Positions 9,263-19,966 of a stretch of DNA of 31,010 nucleotides are shown one piece after another (position 1 is the first letter of the stretch; each line of letters starts with the position of its first letter). Source of the stretch: Carex sylvatica (lineage: Eukaryota > Streptophyta > Magnoliopsida > Poales > Cyperaceae); the NCBI GenBank assembly GCA_964058845.1, contig CAXKVR010000341.1:1-31010 (forward strand), written 5' to 3'. The notes beneath the pieces are model-generated. The model was not told where the DNA came from and did no database searches. It was given only the letters and a program-made list of their open reading frames with translations. A program made the translations under genes and the position numbers.

Positions 9263-9349
9263 TTCTCCCCCACAGATCTCCTCTTAAACAAACTAAACCA
9301 AACCCAAGAAACAAGAAATCACAATTTCGCAAACTCATTTTACGAATGA
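9248..9349 (+). promoter_or_regulatory. Possible 33-codon uORF overlapping the main start (ATGA)
   Basis: An ATG at 9248 opens a frame of 33 codons. Its TGA stop (9347-9349) overlaps the main start codon (9346-9348) as ATGA. The uORF start has A at -3, whereas the main start has C at -3, so the upstream start has the better context. The corresponding position in copy 1 reads CACCAAGCG, with no ATG. It matters only if transcription begins upstream of 9248, which the sequence cannot show. Confidence 0.35.
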
Positions 9350-11151
9350 GTCTTCAAAACAAAACCCTCTTGGGCCCACCTGGCATCTACGATCCATCTT
9401 TCCTCTCCTCTTCATTATCTACAAACTGCACTCTAACCGATGCTGTTGGATATTGTAACATCAAGCAAGAAGATGTAATTCACACCGAACCTATTAAAGG
9501 CCATACCTCCTTCAAATGCCCCACCTATCTCTCAACCGGCAACGCATGCCTTGACTTTTTCTTCCATGTGGTGCCAGATACCCCGGCCAACATAGTTGTG
9601 ATCCGGCTTGCAGCTGCATGGGCTAAAGATCCATTAACAGCACTCAAACTTGTGTGCAACCTTCGTGGGATTCGTGGTACCGGCAAGTCGGACCGTGAAG
9701 GGTTCTATGTCTCAGCTATATGGCTCCATGAAAACCACCCTAAAACCCTAGCCCTCAACCTCCCTTCCTTTGCTGAATTCGGGTATCTGAAGGATTTGTT
9801 AGAGATCCTCTATCGGATCCTCAATGGACCCGATTGCTGGCTAACGTCAGCCCCGCGACGCCAGTCCACAGATTCAGAAGAGGGTCAAGATACTCGCCGA
9901 AAGAGAAAGAGAGCAGAGGATGCATGTCGTGCCCTTAGCCGGTACAATGCTGATGACCAGTACCAGTTCCTTCATGACCGCATTGCTGAGTTCTTCGCTG
10001 AGCTATTAGCTGCCGATATGGAGCACTTGGAATCTGGCAAGGTGAAACGGCTTGGACTGGCAGCCAAATGGTGCCCATCTTTGGATTCCTCATTTGACCG
10101 TGCAACACTTCTCTGTGAGTCAATTGCTCGCAAAATGTTTCCCCGTCATTCAGATCCTGTGTATGCAGCCCTCTCTGATAAGCACTATGCTTACCGGGTA
10201 CGGGCCCGTCTACGCAAAGAGGTTCTTGCCCCTCTGAGGAAAGCATTGGATTTACCAGAAGTGAACATGACTTTTGGTAGATGGGAATCCATTGATTATT
10301 CCCGTGTCAGCTCCTTGGCCATGAAGAGGTACAAAGACACATTCTTGAATTATGATGCGGTGAGAGCAAGCGAGTTTTTAGACAATGTTGGTGCCGGTGG
10401 AGTTAAAATACCAGTTGGGGCGTTACTTCCACACGAGATTTTGCAAAATGCATACGAAGGTGAGGAGGACGAGCTGGAAAATGTGCAGTGGAAAGCACTG
10501 GTCGCTGACCTGGCAAAACAGGGGAAGTTCAAGAGTTGCATTGCCATATGTACCAACAGAACCATTCTCGGCAAGGCAGCCGAGGTCTCAGCTGCACTTG
10601 GCCTTTTAATTTCTGAGCTTAGTGAAAAGCCGTGGAAGGGGCGGGTTATCACTTTTGGCCTAAAGCAAAAATGGTACAAGATCGATGGGTCTTCAGTTAA
10701 AGATAAGATCCAATTCGCAAGGGACTTTGGTCTAGAGGATTGCGATCGGCCAGGTCCCAATATAGTGGCAGTTTTTGATGAAATCCTTCGTGTGGCAACC
10801 GAGGGTAAGCTACCAGCTGAAAAGATGGTTAAAAGGGTGTTCATTTTCTCTGACATGGAGTTCAAGAGAGATCACCCAGGCCCTGATGAGATAACAGATT
10901 ATGAGATAATTTGCGAGAAGTTTGAGGAGAGCGGGTACGGGTCAGTCATGCCTGAGATTGTATTTTGGAATCTCAGTAGTTCCAACTCGACACCAGTTTT
11001 GGCAAAGCAAAACGGAGTTGCACTATTAAGTGGCTACTCGAAGAATTTGCTGAAGTTATTTCTGGAGATGGATGGGGAAATTATCCCTGAAATGATCATG
11101 GCTGCTGCTATCTCTGGAGATGAGTATCAGAACCTTAAGGTCTTTGATTAG
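9346..11151 (+). CDS. DUF2828/vWA-like family protein, copy 2 (degenerate MIDAS), intronless
   Basis: A single uninterrupted frame of 601 aa is paralogous to the gene at 4940. The N-terminal block (GNACLDFFF, LRGIRGTGKSDREGF at about 106-120, NHPKTLALN, FAEFGYLKDLLEIL) is well kept. A shorter basic linker (about 165-195, RRKRKR) replaces the longer linker plus intron of copy 1. The vWA-like C-terminal half is recognisable (AAKWCPSLD, MFPRHSDP, LLPHEI, WKGRVITF). Its metal site is altered: the DxSxS motif is TNRTI (403-407) and the Thr position in GGSTN is Pro471, while the third Asp is retained (D503 in FSDMEF). The frame is intact to TAG, so it looks like a selected or recently relaxed paralogue, not an obvious pseudogene. 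Metal-independent ligand binding or a regulatory role is possible; function is unknown. Confidence 0.85.
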   Translation: MSLQNKTLLGPPGIYDPSFLSSSLSTNCTLTDAVGYCNIKQEDVIHTEPIKGHTSFKCPTYLSTGNACLDFFFHVVPDTPANIVVIRLAAAWAKDPLTALKLVCNLRGIRGTGKSDREGFYVSAIWLHENHPKTLALNLPSFAEFGYLKDLLEILYRILNGPDCWLTSAPRRQSTDSEEGQDTRRKRKRAEDACRALSRYNADDQYQFLHDRIAEFFAELLAADMEHLESGKVKRLGLAAKWCPSLDSSFDRATLLCESIARKMFPRHSDPVYAALSDKHYAYRVRARLRKEVLAPLRKALDLPEVNMTFGRWESIDYSRVSSLAMKRYKDTFLNYDAVRASEFLDNVGAGGVKIPVGALLPHEILQNAYEGEEDELENVQWKALVADLAKQGKFKSCIAICTNRTILGKAAEVSAALGLLISELSEKPWKGRVITFGLKQKWYKIDGSSVKDKIQFARDFGLEDCDRPGPNIVAVFDEILRVATEGKLPAEKMVKRVFIFSDMEFKRDHPGPDEITDYEIICEKFEESGYGSVMPEIVFWNLSSSNSTPVLAKQNGVALLSGYSKNLLKLFLEMDGEIIPEMIMAAAISGDEYQNLKVFD

Positions 11152-11657
11152 AGTAGTGAATGTTTTGTTTCTGCATTTTTTTTTTATTATTGGCAGAAAT
11201 GGAGCTTCATTGTAAATATATATCTTTCCCAGAGGGAATAATAGAAATGGTTAGAAATTGTCTTTTCTTAAGTCTGTTTGTTCTTAAATTATGTTTTTCA
11301 TACTTTCAGTTGATCACAGTTGTGGATAAAAGTTAGATTTCTACTTGTTTAAAAAACAGAAAGAAAAGACGTTAAGATCCTTCTTTTCTTTTTGTGATAC
11401 AATTCTCAACAAAAAAGTCAAAAAACTATTTCCCAAGCAGTAAAAATGTGAGGGGGGCATGGGTAAACAAAGCAGCTTCTACATACAGCATTATTTACTG
11501 CAGCAAAAGTAATAATTTACAGAATATTACATTGTAGACCATAGATTTAAATAGTTAAATAACTCCTGCACGCAAGTTATTTCCCGTAAAAAATAATTTT
11601 GAGGAATGTAATGTAACAAAAACAATTTGATAATACCTCTGAGCAGTACAAATTTTC
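11152..11657. other. Convergent intergenic region (3' UTRs)
   Basis: 506 bp separate the stop codons of two convergent genes. The left part should hold the 3' UTR of the DUF2828 copy 2 gene (AATAATAG near 11238-11245 is a possible polyadenylation signal). The right part should hold the 3' UTR of the minus-strand PsbP-like gene. No other feature is seen. Confidence 0.5.
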
Positions 11658-14466
11658 TTATCTCGTTTCAATTTTGAAGGAGTCAATAACTTCATGCAAC
11701 CTATCTTTCATCTTTTCCCATCTTCTCTCGTTTGCTCCTGTTGTCAATGTATAAAATTTGCCTACAACATACAACAAGAGCACAATCACTCATTAAAAAA
11801 ATCTCTGTAGTCTCCTGAAGCACAAAAATTGCACTTAATTTTTATAAAGAGAATTTTTAACTGTATTTGGTGAATATGTGTAGTGCATTCATTCTATGTT
11901 AAGTGAACATATTATATGTTATGAAAATATTCTAAATTATACCAACATGCAACCAACTTTCCATAAAATAATAGTCAATTATGCTACTTTTAACCAAAAA
12001 CATTAACAAATATGCGGCACCACTAGAACCTCAACATTCCTTGCCAGAAATCATTCCCAAAGGACAGTTCATAAAATTTACGAGGACAAAAAATTGAACA
12101 GCAAGGATTAATTGGGAGTATTTACCATTTGCAACTGCAACAGTACCAAGTGCATGTCTGGTAAAATTAGGTGCCTGAGCTGTAAACTCAAAAGTGTAAT
12201 AAGCCTTGCCATCAACATCATGCTACATTCAAATTACAATGCATTAATTGGGCAAGAAAAATTAGTCATGCCTGCTTCAAGGCCATTATTAATGATCTCT
12301 ACAAAAAGAAGAAAAAAGGAAACCATGAAAGAAATAACAAGATATGTATTTATTTTAGTAAATCCTTGATTAATATCAGGAAGTACAAGCCCATGCATCA
12401 GTCATGGAGTTAGGAGACATTGTTCCGATAAAACTAAGCTATTATCAATGAACTAGAGAAGATGCTATAAAGGATATGACAAAAAGAACAGAAAAGTACC
12501 TCTGATGCCTCAATCAATTTTGTTTTTTGTGTTGGAGGAGCCAAAACCTTTTTGACAAGAGTCCCAGCAACCTGGAGTTCATATAGGAAAAAAAACGAAT
12601 CATAACAAAATTTGTTGCATAACCTTACAGAAATTCCATACTAAAAAAAGAAACAAAAAAGCCCTAGATGCAATTGTCCACTTTCCACATATTTCCACTC
12701 CATCAACAAGTAAAACATGGACTAGTTTGGCCATTTCCATATTTTAGGTAAATTTTTTTGTCAGGACCATCTTAAATAAGTCCATAATCTGCCAAGAAAT
12801 TATTCTCTGAAGCATCATTGATTTCCCATTTTGTTCAAGAAGTTGTAAAATCAATTTCGGTGGTCTATGAGGATAGCATTCTGATTTTATCCAATATTTC
12901 TCTTAGTATTTTCTACGAGAATTATAGGAAACATTGGTATAGAGTAATTCATATTTTTAATCGGAGTACAATTTTTGAATTTTGACTGAATAAGATGCTA
13001 GATACAAAAATTGATAATTTGAAGCTTTAGGGCTCCAAATACGATCCATGAACTGTTTGAATCATTTGGCAATACGTTCAAAGAAATGAATACAGGCGTG
13101 GTGAAAAATAAAAAATTAAGAACTAACCTCTTGAGGGGAGCCAAGCTCTCTAATGTCCTGCTTGGCAGTTGGTATCAAGTTTACACTAACACTTTCCAAA
13201 GGTTCAATCACATCTTTGAATACCTTGTCTTGACCTTGAACTGTAACTTCCTGTTTTATTTTCAGTAATCACAAAAGGAATTCTGGTCATTTTCACTTCT
13301 TCCACTGATATTTTCAGTGATTTTTTCATGTTATTAAGTTATTGTCATGTTGAATTCTTTCAAAAGTAAAATTCCAATTCAGAGGGATGGGGATAGATAC
13401 AAAGTTCCATAAGTTTTGGCTATTTTGATTTATTTAACTTATTCTCTTCTTCTTCTTCTTTTTTTATTAATTTTATTAACTTTGAAAATTTGAAATATCC
13501 TTACTTGCCAGCCAAAAGGGTACAGAAAGGAGTAGCCATCTTTATTGTCAGTCACAAGTTGAAATCCTGTCTTCGCCACTGCCGCAACTGTACCATATCA
13601 AGGTTGCTTTCAGAAACTTATCGTTATTATAGGAACTTGAATGAAAATTAGAAGAGGAAGTAATAAGAGTTTGAGCGGCACTCACAAGATAGTAGATTAT
13701 GTTGCAGTATAAGAAAATTGGCAGTAATTGTGCCTAATGTCAATATCTGGCGCCTACTGAGTTCCTCTACATATCATGAAAAGTTAATGAGGTATATGCT
13801 GATGATTAAGTAATAAGAACAATTGCAACGAGCAAGATGGTATTTCAGCCCGAATGTACCAGCATTTTACATTTTTACCCAATGATTAAGTAATGAAAAC
13901 GATGGTAAATGAAATCGGTAAAGCTTACTGGTCAAGTTTAATTTGGGTCAAACCCACGAACATAGAAGCAAAATTTGGTCATTTCATGAGAGGTAAGATC
14001 AGGGACGGACCCATGTGGAGCCAGGGGGAGCTATAGTACGGATAATAAGCACAATTAAAATGGTGCATTACAGTTTGTCCACTAAAAAGTGTTTGTGAAA
14101 GTGTCTGATAGAACAGAGGATAGGCTGTTTAGTGACTAGTGAACCATATTAATCAGGTACATAATTGCAATTCAAAACTAAGAGATTCTCAGATTACCTT
14201 GGGTCTCTGCTTTGATAGAAATTGCTCTGATTTGCAAGGGAAACTTTCTCTTATGAGAGTGTACATTGAAGACCAGCTTAAATTATTTCAAAAGGAAAAT
14301 GAATTTAAGATAACACCAACCATAGAACAAATGAAATAAGCAAACACGAAACTTTTTATTCCTGAATAGAATAATAACAAACCTGGTGGTAGGAAGTAGA
14401 AGCAGCAGCTGAGCGATTCAACAGTGACGCGCCATGAACTGGAGAAGAGTTCGCTAAACAAGCCAT
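11658..14466 (-). CDS. PPL1: PsbP-like protein 1, chloroplast thylakoid lumen (7 exons, 213 aa)
   Basis: Minus-strand exons in order are 14466-14383, 13764-13686, 13587-13505, 13250-13128, 12571-12500, 12222-12126 and 11761-11658. All introns are GT-AG and all phases agree, giving 213 aa; the Arabidopsis protein is about 230 aa. Exon 1 (residues 1-28) is a Ser/Ala-rich chloroplast transit peptide. Exon 2 carries a twin-arginine signal (R32-R33, then a hydrophobic stretch) ending in SFAAVA, a likely lumenal processing site. The PsbP fold follows: YSFLYPFGWQ, DVIEPLESVSVNL, KKVLAPPTQKT, SEHDVDGKAYYTFEF, TRHALGTVAV and the C-terminal LTTGANERRWEKMKDRLHEV. The last of these closely matches PPL1 rather than the oxygen-evolving PsbP itself. 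In Arabidopsis PPL1 is needed for efficient repair of photodamaged photosystem II. The alternative is another PsbP-domain protein, which I consider less likely. Confidence 0.9.
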
Positions 14467-14983
14467 GCTCCTACACTCAGAGCCTCTCCTTTCAGGTTCT
14501 ACTCTGACGGTTAAGAGTTGGAGAGGAGATTACGTGGGTGGGCAGCAAAATGACCTTATCTGATCTGATTATCTGACGCCGTGTCATCCTAGCTGGCTTG
14601 TGGGAGACAAACTGGGCTTCGGCCTTTGTTTTTCAAGATCCGACCCAGTAATTTAAACTTGGGCCTCCAAAAGGCTTTCCCACGGTCCACGGACGTGAAA
14701 AAGCAGACAAAATCATCGTACATCTAAGAGGTTCAGCTTTCGGCTTTTGCCTAATGAACGCCTCCGTGTATCGAATATCGACTGATTCAATGTCGAATTC
14801 GCATCCTCTAGTTGCGTGACTTTTTGGAAAATCTTAACCGCTCAAATACGTTCTGCACGAATCTCAAAGCTCAAACAATACTAGTCCATGCGCTATCCCT
14901 GAATAGGCACTGGACACATGAGATATCTCCATTGCAGTAATATTCGGTCCGAATATTAGGTTTAGACTTTAGAGCATATTAGT
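14467..14983. other. PPL1 upstream region
   Basis: This is the promoter side of the minus-strand PPL1 gene. Apart from the I-box and ACGT motifs near 14530-14560 I recognise nothing coding. A 16-base string, GCACGAATCTCAAAGC (14855-14870), also occurs at 4361-4376 in the composite element, which hints at a dispersed repeat. Confidence 0.45.
14535..14566 (-). promoter_or_regulatory. Light-responsive-type motifs upstream of PPL1
   Basis: On the minus strand, GATAAGG (an I-box, complement of 14554-14560) is followed closer to the gene by an ACGT core within ACCCACGTAA (around 14530-14539). Both lie within 100 bp of the start codon. I-box plus ACGT-core pairs are common in promoters of photosynthesis genes. 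Evidence is by motif only, and such short motifs occur by chance. Confidence 0.35.
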
Positions 14984-15130
14984 GATTTAGAGTATATTAA
15001 CAATGATAAAAATACCGGTTTAGAGTATATTAACAGTGTTTTATACCACATATTACCGATTTAGAATATATTAACAGTGATAAAAATAATGGTTTAAAGT
15101 ATATTAACAGTAGTTTATACCACATATTAC
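14984..15130 (+). repeat. 74-bp tandem duplication
   Basis: Two imperfect copies (14984-15057 and 15058-15130) each contain GATTTAGAnTATATTAACA, a GATAAAAATA segment, GGTTTAnAGTATATTAACAG and TTTATACCACATATTAC. Within each unit a TTAnAnTATATTAACA motif occurs twice, so the array is a higher-order duplication of a shorter AT-rich motif. Confidence 0.8.
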
Positions 15131-16961
15131 GTATATTTGTTTTTATATATATGAATTATCATTTAAAATCAATTTATAATCATTATATATAAGTCCGCAT
15201 AAAAATCTGCATATGCCGTATGCAGTGATTTTCTGCATACCGCATATAAACTGAATATTAAAACACTAGATATCTCAGAGGATACCCACTCTTTTTAATG
15301 TTGGAGTTTTCCTTCAATGTAATCTCGAATTCATATCCTTCCAGATACTATAAAAGGGAATCTTTTAGAATTAGTAGATCCGGGCCATCTTTTTCACTTG
15401 ACACGGATTTTAAAGGGGGCTCCTACATTTTCAATAGGCACTAAATTGAATAAATCTGAATCGTAAAATTGTGAGCCTCACTGTTTAATACTTAAGAAGA
15501 TATTGTACTGAAATTCATTTAAATTTGATTTGATGTTATGTAATATTTGTGCGATTTGTACTGAAAATAGTTTAAATAAATTTATATTCGTACAGATCTA
15601 AATATATCGTAAAATTTTAACACTAATATAACAATTCAAATAAATTGAACAAGACGCATGCCTTACACATGTCAAGGCGAGTCATGTTTAAACATGTTGC
15701 TTCCTGAAATTTAGTACACAGCATGTATACTAGTTCACTAGTGAAGACCAAAGTGACAACTTAATGATTTAGAAAATATTCATGGAGTTAAAAGTTCGTG
15801 ATTCGAGAATAATTCGAAATTATACATTGGACCAGATATCTTAGTCCCACAAGAGAGAATACACACACTAAGAAGTATTTTTGTCCAGAAATAGTTTAGG
15901 TATAATTCGTAAAATTTATAAATAATTCAGATATACCAAATAATACACAAATTAATTTGTCAACAGTTCAAATCTGAATAATTCACGAATCTTTATTACT
16001 GCGGTGAAAACTATATTGGAGTTCGAACAAGGTTAGATAGTTAAGAGGGAGCCACATGATTCTAGGGTTGGCACATGTAATCCTCTTCCCTACAAATTTT
16101 TTGAAAATGTAAACTCATGTTATCATTTCTTTTCAGGAAAATTAGAAAATATGTTATTATCAAAATAATTATAAAATTATGTCTCATCTTAAGATATATT
16201 ATTCATTGCATTAAAATTATAAATCAATTATAATTACTGACAAGTATAACTATAAATAACGAAATATAATAAAATGTGAAATATATTAAAATGCGGAATT
16301 TTCTAAATTTTAATAGAGGGAGTTGAAATTTAAAATTCATAATATAAAACTCTAACTATCTCAACCACGAAATAAAACTCTAACTACTGAATTACAAGTA
16401 AACATTTTATACTTTATAAAAGAGGTTAAACTATATAAAAAGTTCTAAAAAAATTAAATTTAATTAAATTTTAATATATATAATTAAAATTTTAAAATTA
16501 CAAAAACGACTTAGTCAATCTAACAAGTAACAATAAACCTAAATCCGCTTCTAGAACAGCCCCAATAAATTTGAATATCATTTAAGAACATGCAGCCCCA
16601 ATAAATGCAGACTTTAACAGAAAAAACCTTTACCTTTTTTTTCTGAAAAAGAAACTCCGTAAGACTTTTCAAGGGAAAAATCTTTCTGTGAATAAAACCA
16701 TTCGGAATTAATGCCAAAAATTTGGTCATACTTCTCTTTAATAAAGAACAATTGACGCCTTTACAACTTTTGTCAAAAGAAACAAGAAAAGAAAATAGGA
16801 GCGCCGTAAGCTGATTAAAGAATAACTAATGCATAATTACTAGCAATATCAAAATTCAACGGTCCAAATAACTTTCCCATTAAGCCACCTATCGAATATC
16901 ACCCACACACGCACCATGACAAATTAATACACACTCAACTATGGTACGATTAATTAATTAT
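15131..16961. other. AT-rich intergenic DNA
   Basis: 1.8 kb of AT-rich sequence with no frame that looks coding, no RNA gene and no clear repeat structure beyond simple A/T runs. Confidence 0.5.
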
Positions 16962-16970
16962 ATATTCAAA

Positions 16971-17390
16971 AAGGAGGGTTCAAATGTCTCCAATTTTTTG
17001 TGTCTTCATCATTCCTTCATTTTTAAGAACTTTAATAACTCAAAATTTAAAACTTAAAAGTCAAAATAAAACCGTTGAATATTATCTACACCATTTTATC
17101 TATGCACGTGTAAAAATTATAACATTTTAACTCTGTTTTGGTTGTCATCAAGAGCTTGTAAAAACGTAATAATGTGTATAATTTCTAAATGTTGAATTTT
17201 CAAATGATTGATTCACATGAAAACAGAATCGAAATGTGATATTTTTTTTTATGAGTAGATAGAGAAAATAACATAGATCACATCTAACGATTTTATTTTG
17301 ACATTTATAATTTAAATTTTGATTTATTAACACTTTTAAGAATAAAAACATGATGGAGACACAAAAAATAGAGACATGTGAACCCTCCTC
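16971..17390. mobile_element. Mutator-type MITE with perfect 9-bp target duplication
   Basis: A 420-bp element has long terminal inverted repeats. The left end starts AAGGAGGGTTCAAATGTCTC. The right end, read inward on the opposite strand, starts GAGGAGGGTTCACATGTCTC. Similarity continues for roughly 110 bp on each side (TTTTTTGTGTCTnCATCAT, GTCAAAATAAAA). It is flanked by identical 9-mers, ATATTCAAA at 16962-16970 and 17391-17399. Long TIRs with a 9-bp target duplication are the hallmark of Mutator-like elements. There is no transposase, so it is non-autonomous. A short minus-strand frame across the right half is not credible as a gene. Confidence 0.88.
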
Positions 17391-17399
17391 ATATTCAAA

Positions 17400-18106
17400 T
17401 ATTATAAGATTCACATTAATTTATTAAATTTACATTTACATTTGCATGCATGTCTAGGTGAAAACAATAGAGTTGAAAACTGACATGCATTTTGATAACT
17501 ATATTACAATTATAATAAATATTCAAACTTATTTTTCAAATTCCTCATACACTCCGTTATTGTAGAATGTTCTAGGATGTAAATTTGAGCTGTGACTAGT
17601 CATGTTATTATGCTTTGGATCATGTGTCGTGATCAAGTCAATTTTTTACATATCATGTCGTATCGTAATCAAAATCATGAGAAAATGGTGGCTTATTAGT
17701 TATGTTGTGACCAAATACGGTGTGACTAGTCACGTATAGTCATATTTGATCATATTTAGTTGTTTCTTTTAATTTTAAGTTAGTTTAAGTAAGAAATAAA
17801 TTATAAGTAATTGTAAAATAATAAAAAAACATTGTAAAAATATTATAAAAGAAAAAAATTATTGTTCAGAATTTAAATTGTTTTTTGAAATAAATAATGA
17901 TAAACATTGAATGGATACATCATACAGTACGCGAGTCATATCACACGACTGACATGAGAGCCGTAACATATTGCACATTTAAAAAAGTAAAATACTTTCT
18001 TGTTTTGAGAAAGTTGGCTAAAAATAATTGATGTTACTCACAGAGAACCATAACATTCTAGAAAGAAAAAAAGAAGAAGAAGACAAATATAGAAGTGTTA
18101 TGGTCA
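17400..18106. other. AT-rich intergenic DNA
   Basis: No gene is seen. A perfect 12-base palindrome, GTGACTAGTCAC, lies at 17722-17733, and a partial copy (GTGACTAGTCA) is near 17592. Otherwise it is simple AT-rich sequence. Confidence 0.45.
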
Positions 18107-18466
18107 GGAGCAGACTCATAATTTTTGTCAGAGAGAGACAAAAAAAAAATATCGAATCGGGTTTAAATAACTAATCGGATTTAAATCCATTAACTAATTA
18201 AGTGCTCGATAAAAAACAATACTTAAATTATACTTTCCAATACTCTGACTTGTAATTTTTGATTTTATAAACTATAATTATAATTACAAATCATAATTTA
18301 AGAAATTTATTTTAATTTTAACTCTAATTTAATCTGAATTACAAATGAAATATTTTGAGGGGAAAAAAAATTTAGAAGGAGCACAGTTGATCGGAACGTT
18401 CAGATCTTCACTAAAACTCGAAATCCAGAGAAAAGCAGCTAGATGTACATAGATCCGTCCTGATTA
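18103..18466. repeat. Possible degenerate transposon with TCAGGA ends
   Basis: The left end begins TCAGGAGCAGACTCAT near 18104. The right end, read inward on the other strand, begins TCAGGACGGATCTATG (complement of about 18447-18462). A similar string, TCAGGGACGGACCCATGTGG, lies in PPL1 intron 1 near 13998. These resemble ends of a common plant repeat type, but the internal sequence is AT-rich and no target duplication was found. Confidence 0.3.
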
Positions 18467-19052
18467 AAGAATAACCAGTGCAAAATTATTGGTAAGAAAT
18501 GCAATATATGTTGCACCTTTCGAATCTATGACCATGTCTCCCTGGCTCAATCATGTCTTTCAATACTATTATTTAATAAAAAATATATAAATATTATAAA
18601 AAAAATATCAAAGTTCATTGTTGTTATCTAATTATAACAGTGAATAACATTAATTTTTTCACAATATATATTAAACTATATGGTATATATTCAATATTCA
18701 GATACAAATAATTAAAATTTAAAATTATATCTGTATCCGTATTTGTACGGATATTCAGATATCCGTATCTAATTTTTAAATACGGAGTCAGATTCGGACA
18801 AATAATATCCAATCCGTTTGCACTCTAACTATAAGACATATAATGCATATTCTTTAAAAAAAAAGAAAAAAACTCAACTTAATAGATACATAATTGGATC
18901 TAAGAAATCATATTCATTGATGCACCGTCCTTGAAACGTTGAGATTTATACGTACAACACTTCATAATTTATTTTCTGAATTATTTATAGTACAAATACG
19001 AAAACACACATAGATATTAATTGTGTTAGATACGGCATTGATACTTAAAACT
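18467..19052. other. AT-rich intergenic DNA
   Basis: No gene is seen. The stretch at about 18715-18800 repeats ATCCGTAT/GGATAT-type words on both strands, which produces short spurious minus-strand frames. Confidence 0.4.
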
Positions 19053-19512
19053 TTTGGATGGAGAGTAGAAGAAGAAATGGGAGGTGAAGAATAGAAGGGA
19101 ATAGAATGAAATAGAAAGGAAGATTAACATATTTAATTTTTTTTGTGTTTGGATAATTAATGAGAGAAAATAAATTAACTTTTCTTTTCGTCTCATTTTT
19201 TATTTGGTTGATTAAAATTTAGAATATTAATGAGAAATTCGATAGCTGTTGTAGGATTGTAACAAAAAACTTATATTAGAATTATATAGATAAGATATAT
19301 AATTGAACATTTGTATTATTTTTTTTTGAAAATATTTGCAACAAAAATTCTTTTCATCTATTATACCTCAAATTGAAAGGGAAACTGATTATATTAACTA
19401 TAATGATATAAGGTTAAATTTTTCACCTCCGACATAATTGTGTCAACCAAACACGATTCAACAAAAAAAAAAATATTTTCTTTCCATTCTCCCCTTCTAC
19501 TCTCCATCCAAA
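19053..19512. mobile_element. Candidate MITE with perfect 19-bp terminal inverted repeats
   Basis: TTTGGATGGAGAGTAGAAG at 19053-19071 is perfectly complementary to 19494-19512, enclosing 460 bp of AT-rich DNA without coding sequence. GTTTGGATGG-type ends are common among plant hAT-like MITEs. A second, inner pair of GTGTTTGG-like words occurs at about 19145 and 19450. The outer boundary and an 8-bp target duplication could not be fixed. Confidence 0.6.
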
Positions 19513-19966
19513 CAAGGTGTTATACGTTCCGAATTTAAAAATATATACGTCACGAGAATTACTTATAAAACAATTAAAGATGATAATGTTCCTTATAAAT
19601 CACCCGAAATTTATTAAATTGGAGACTAAGTTATTTTTTTTACTTAGTGCATGAAAAAAGAAATAATTTTCTAAATTTTTCATGCATAAAATAATCGATA
19701 GAATCTTTACCAATTCAAAACTCTACCAATTCAATTTCTTTTATTTATTTTTGCTCAACATGGTTTTCAAGATAGAATTTTTACTGCTCAACTATGAAAC
19801 TTTGAAAGAGTGAAAATTATTGTAAATTTTTGCTTAATACGGATTTCAAGCTGAAACTTTTACCTATCAACCGCAATTGTTTTTTGAATCAATAATTTTT
19901 TTACTGATCCTTTTGTGTATGAAAAAATGATTTTTTTTTATAAACCATAATTAATTTTTTTTTTAT

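Noticed and set aside
14139..14339. 66-codon plus-strand frame in PPL1 intron 1.
   Set aside because: It lies wholly in an intron on the opposite strand, and the sequence has no recognisable domain.
17148..17414. 88-codon minus-strand frame.
   Set aside because: It overlaps the right half of the Mutator-type MITE; it is AT-rich low-complexity sequence, not a gene.
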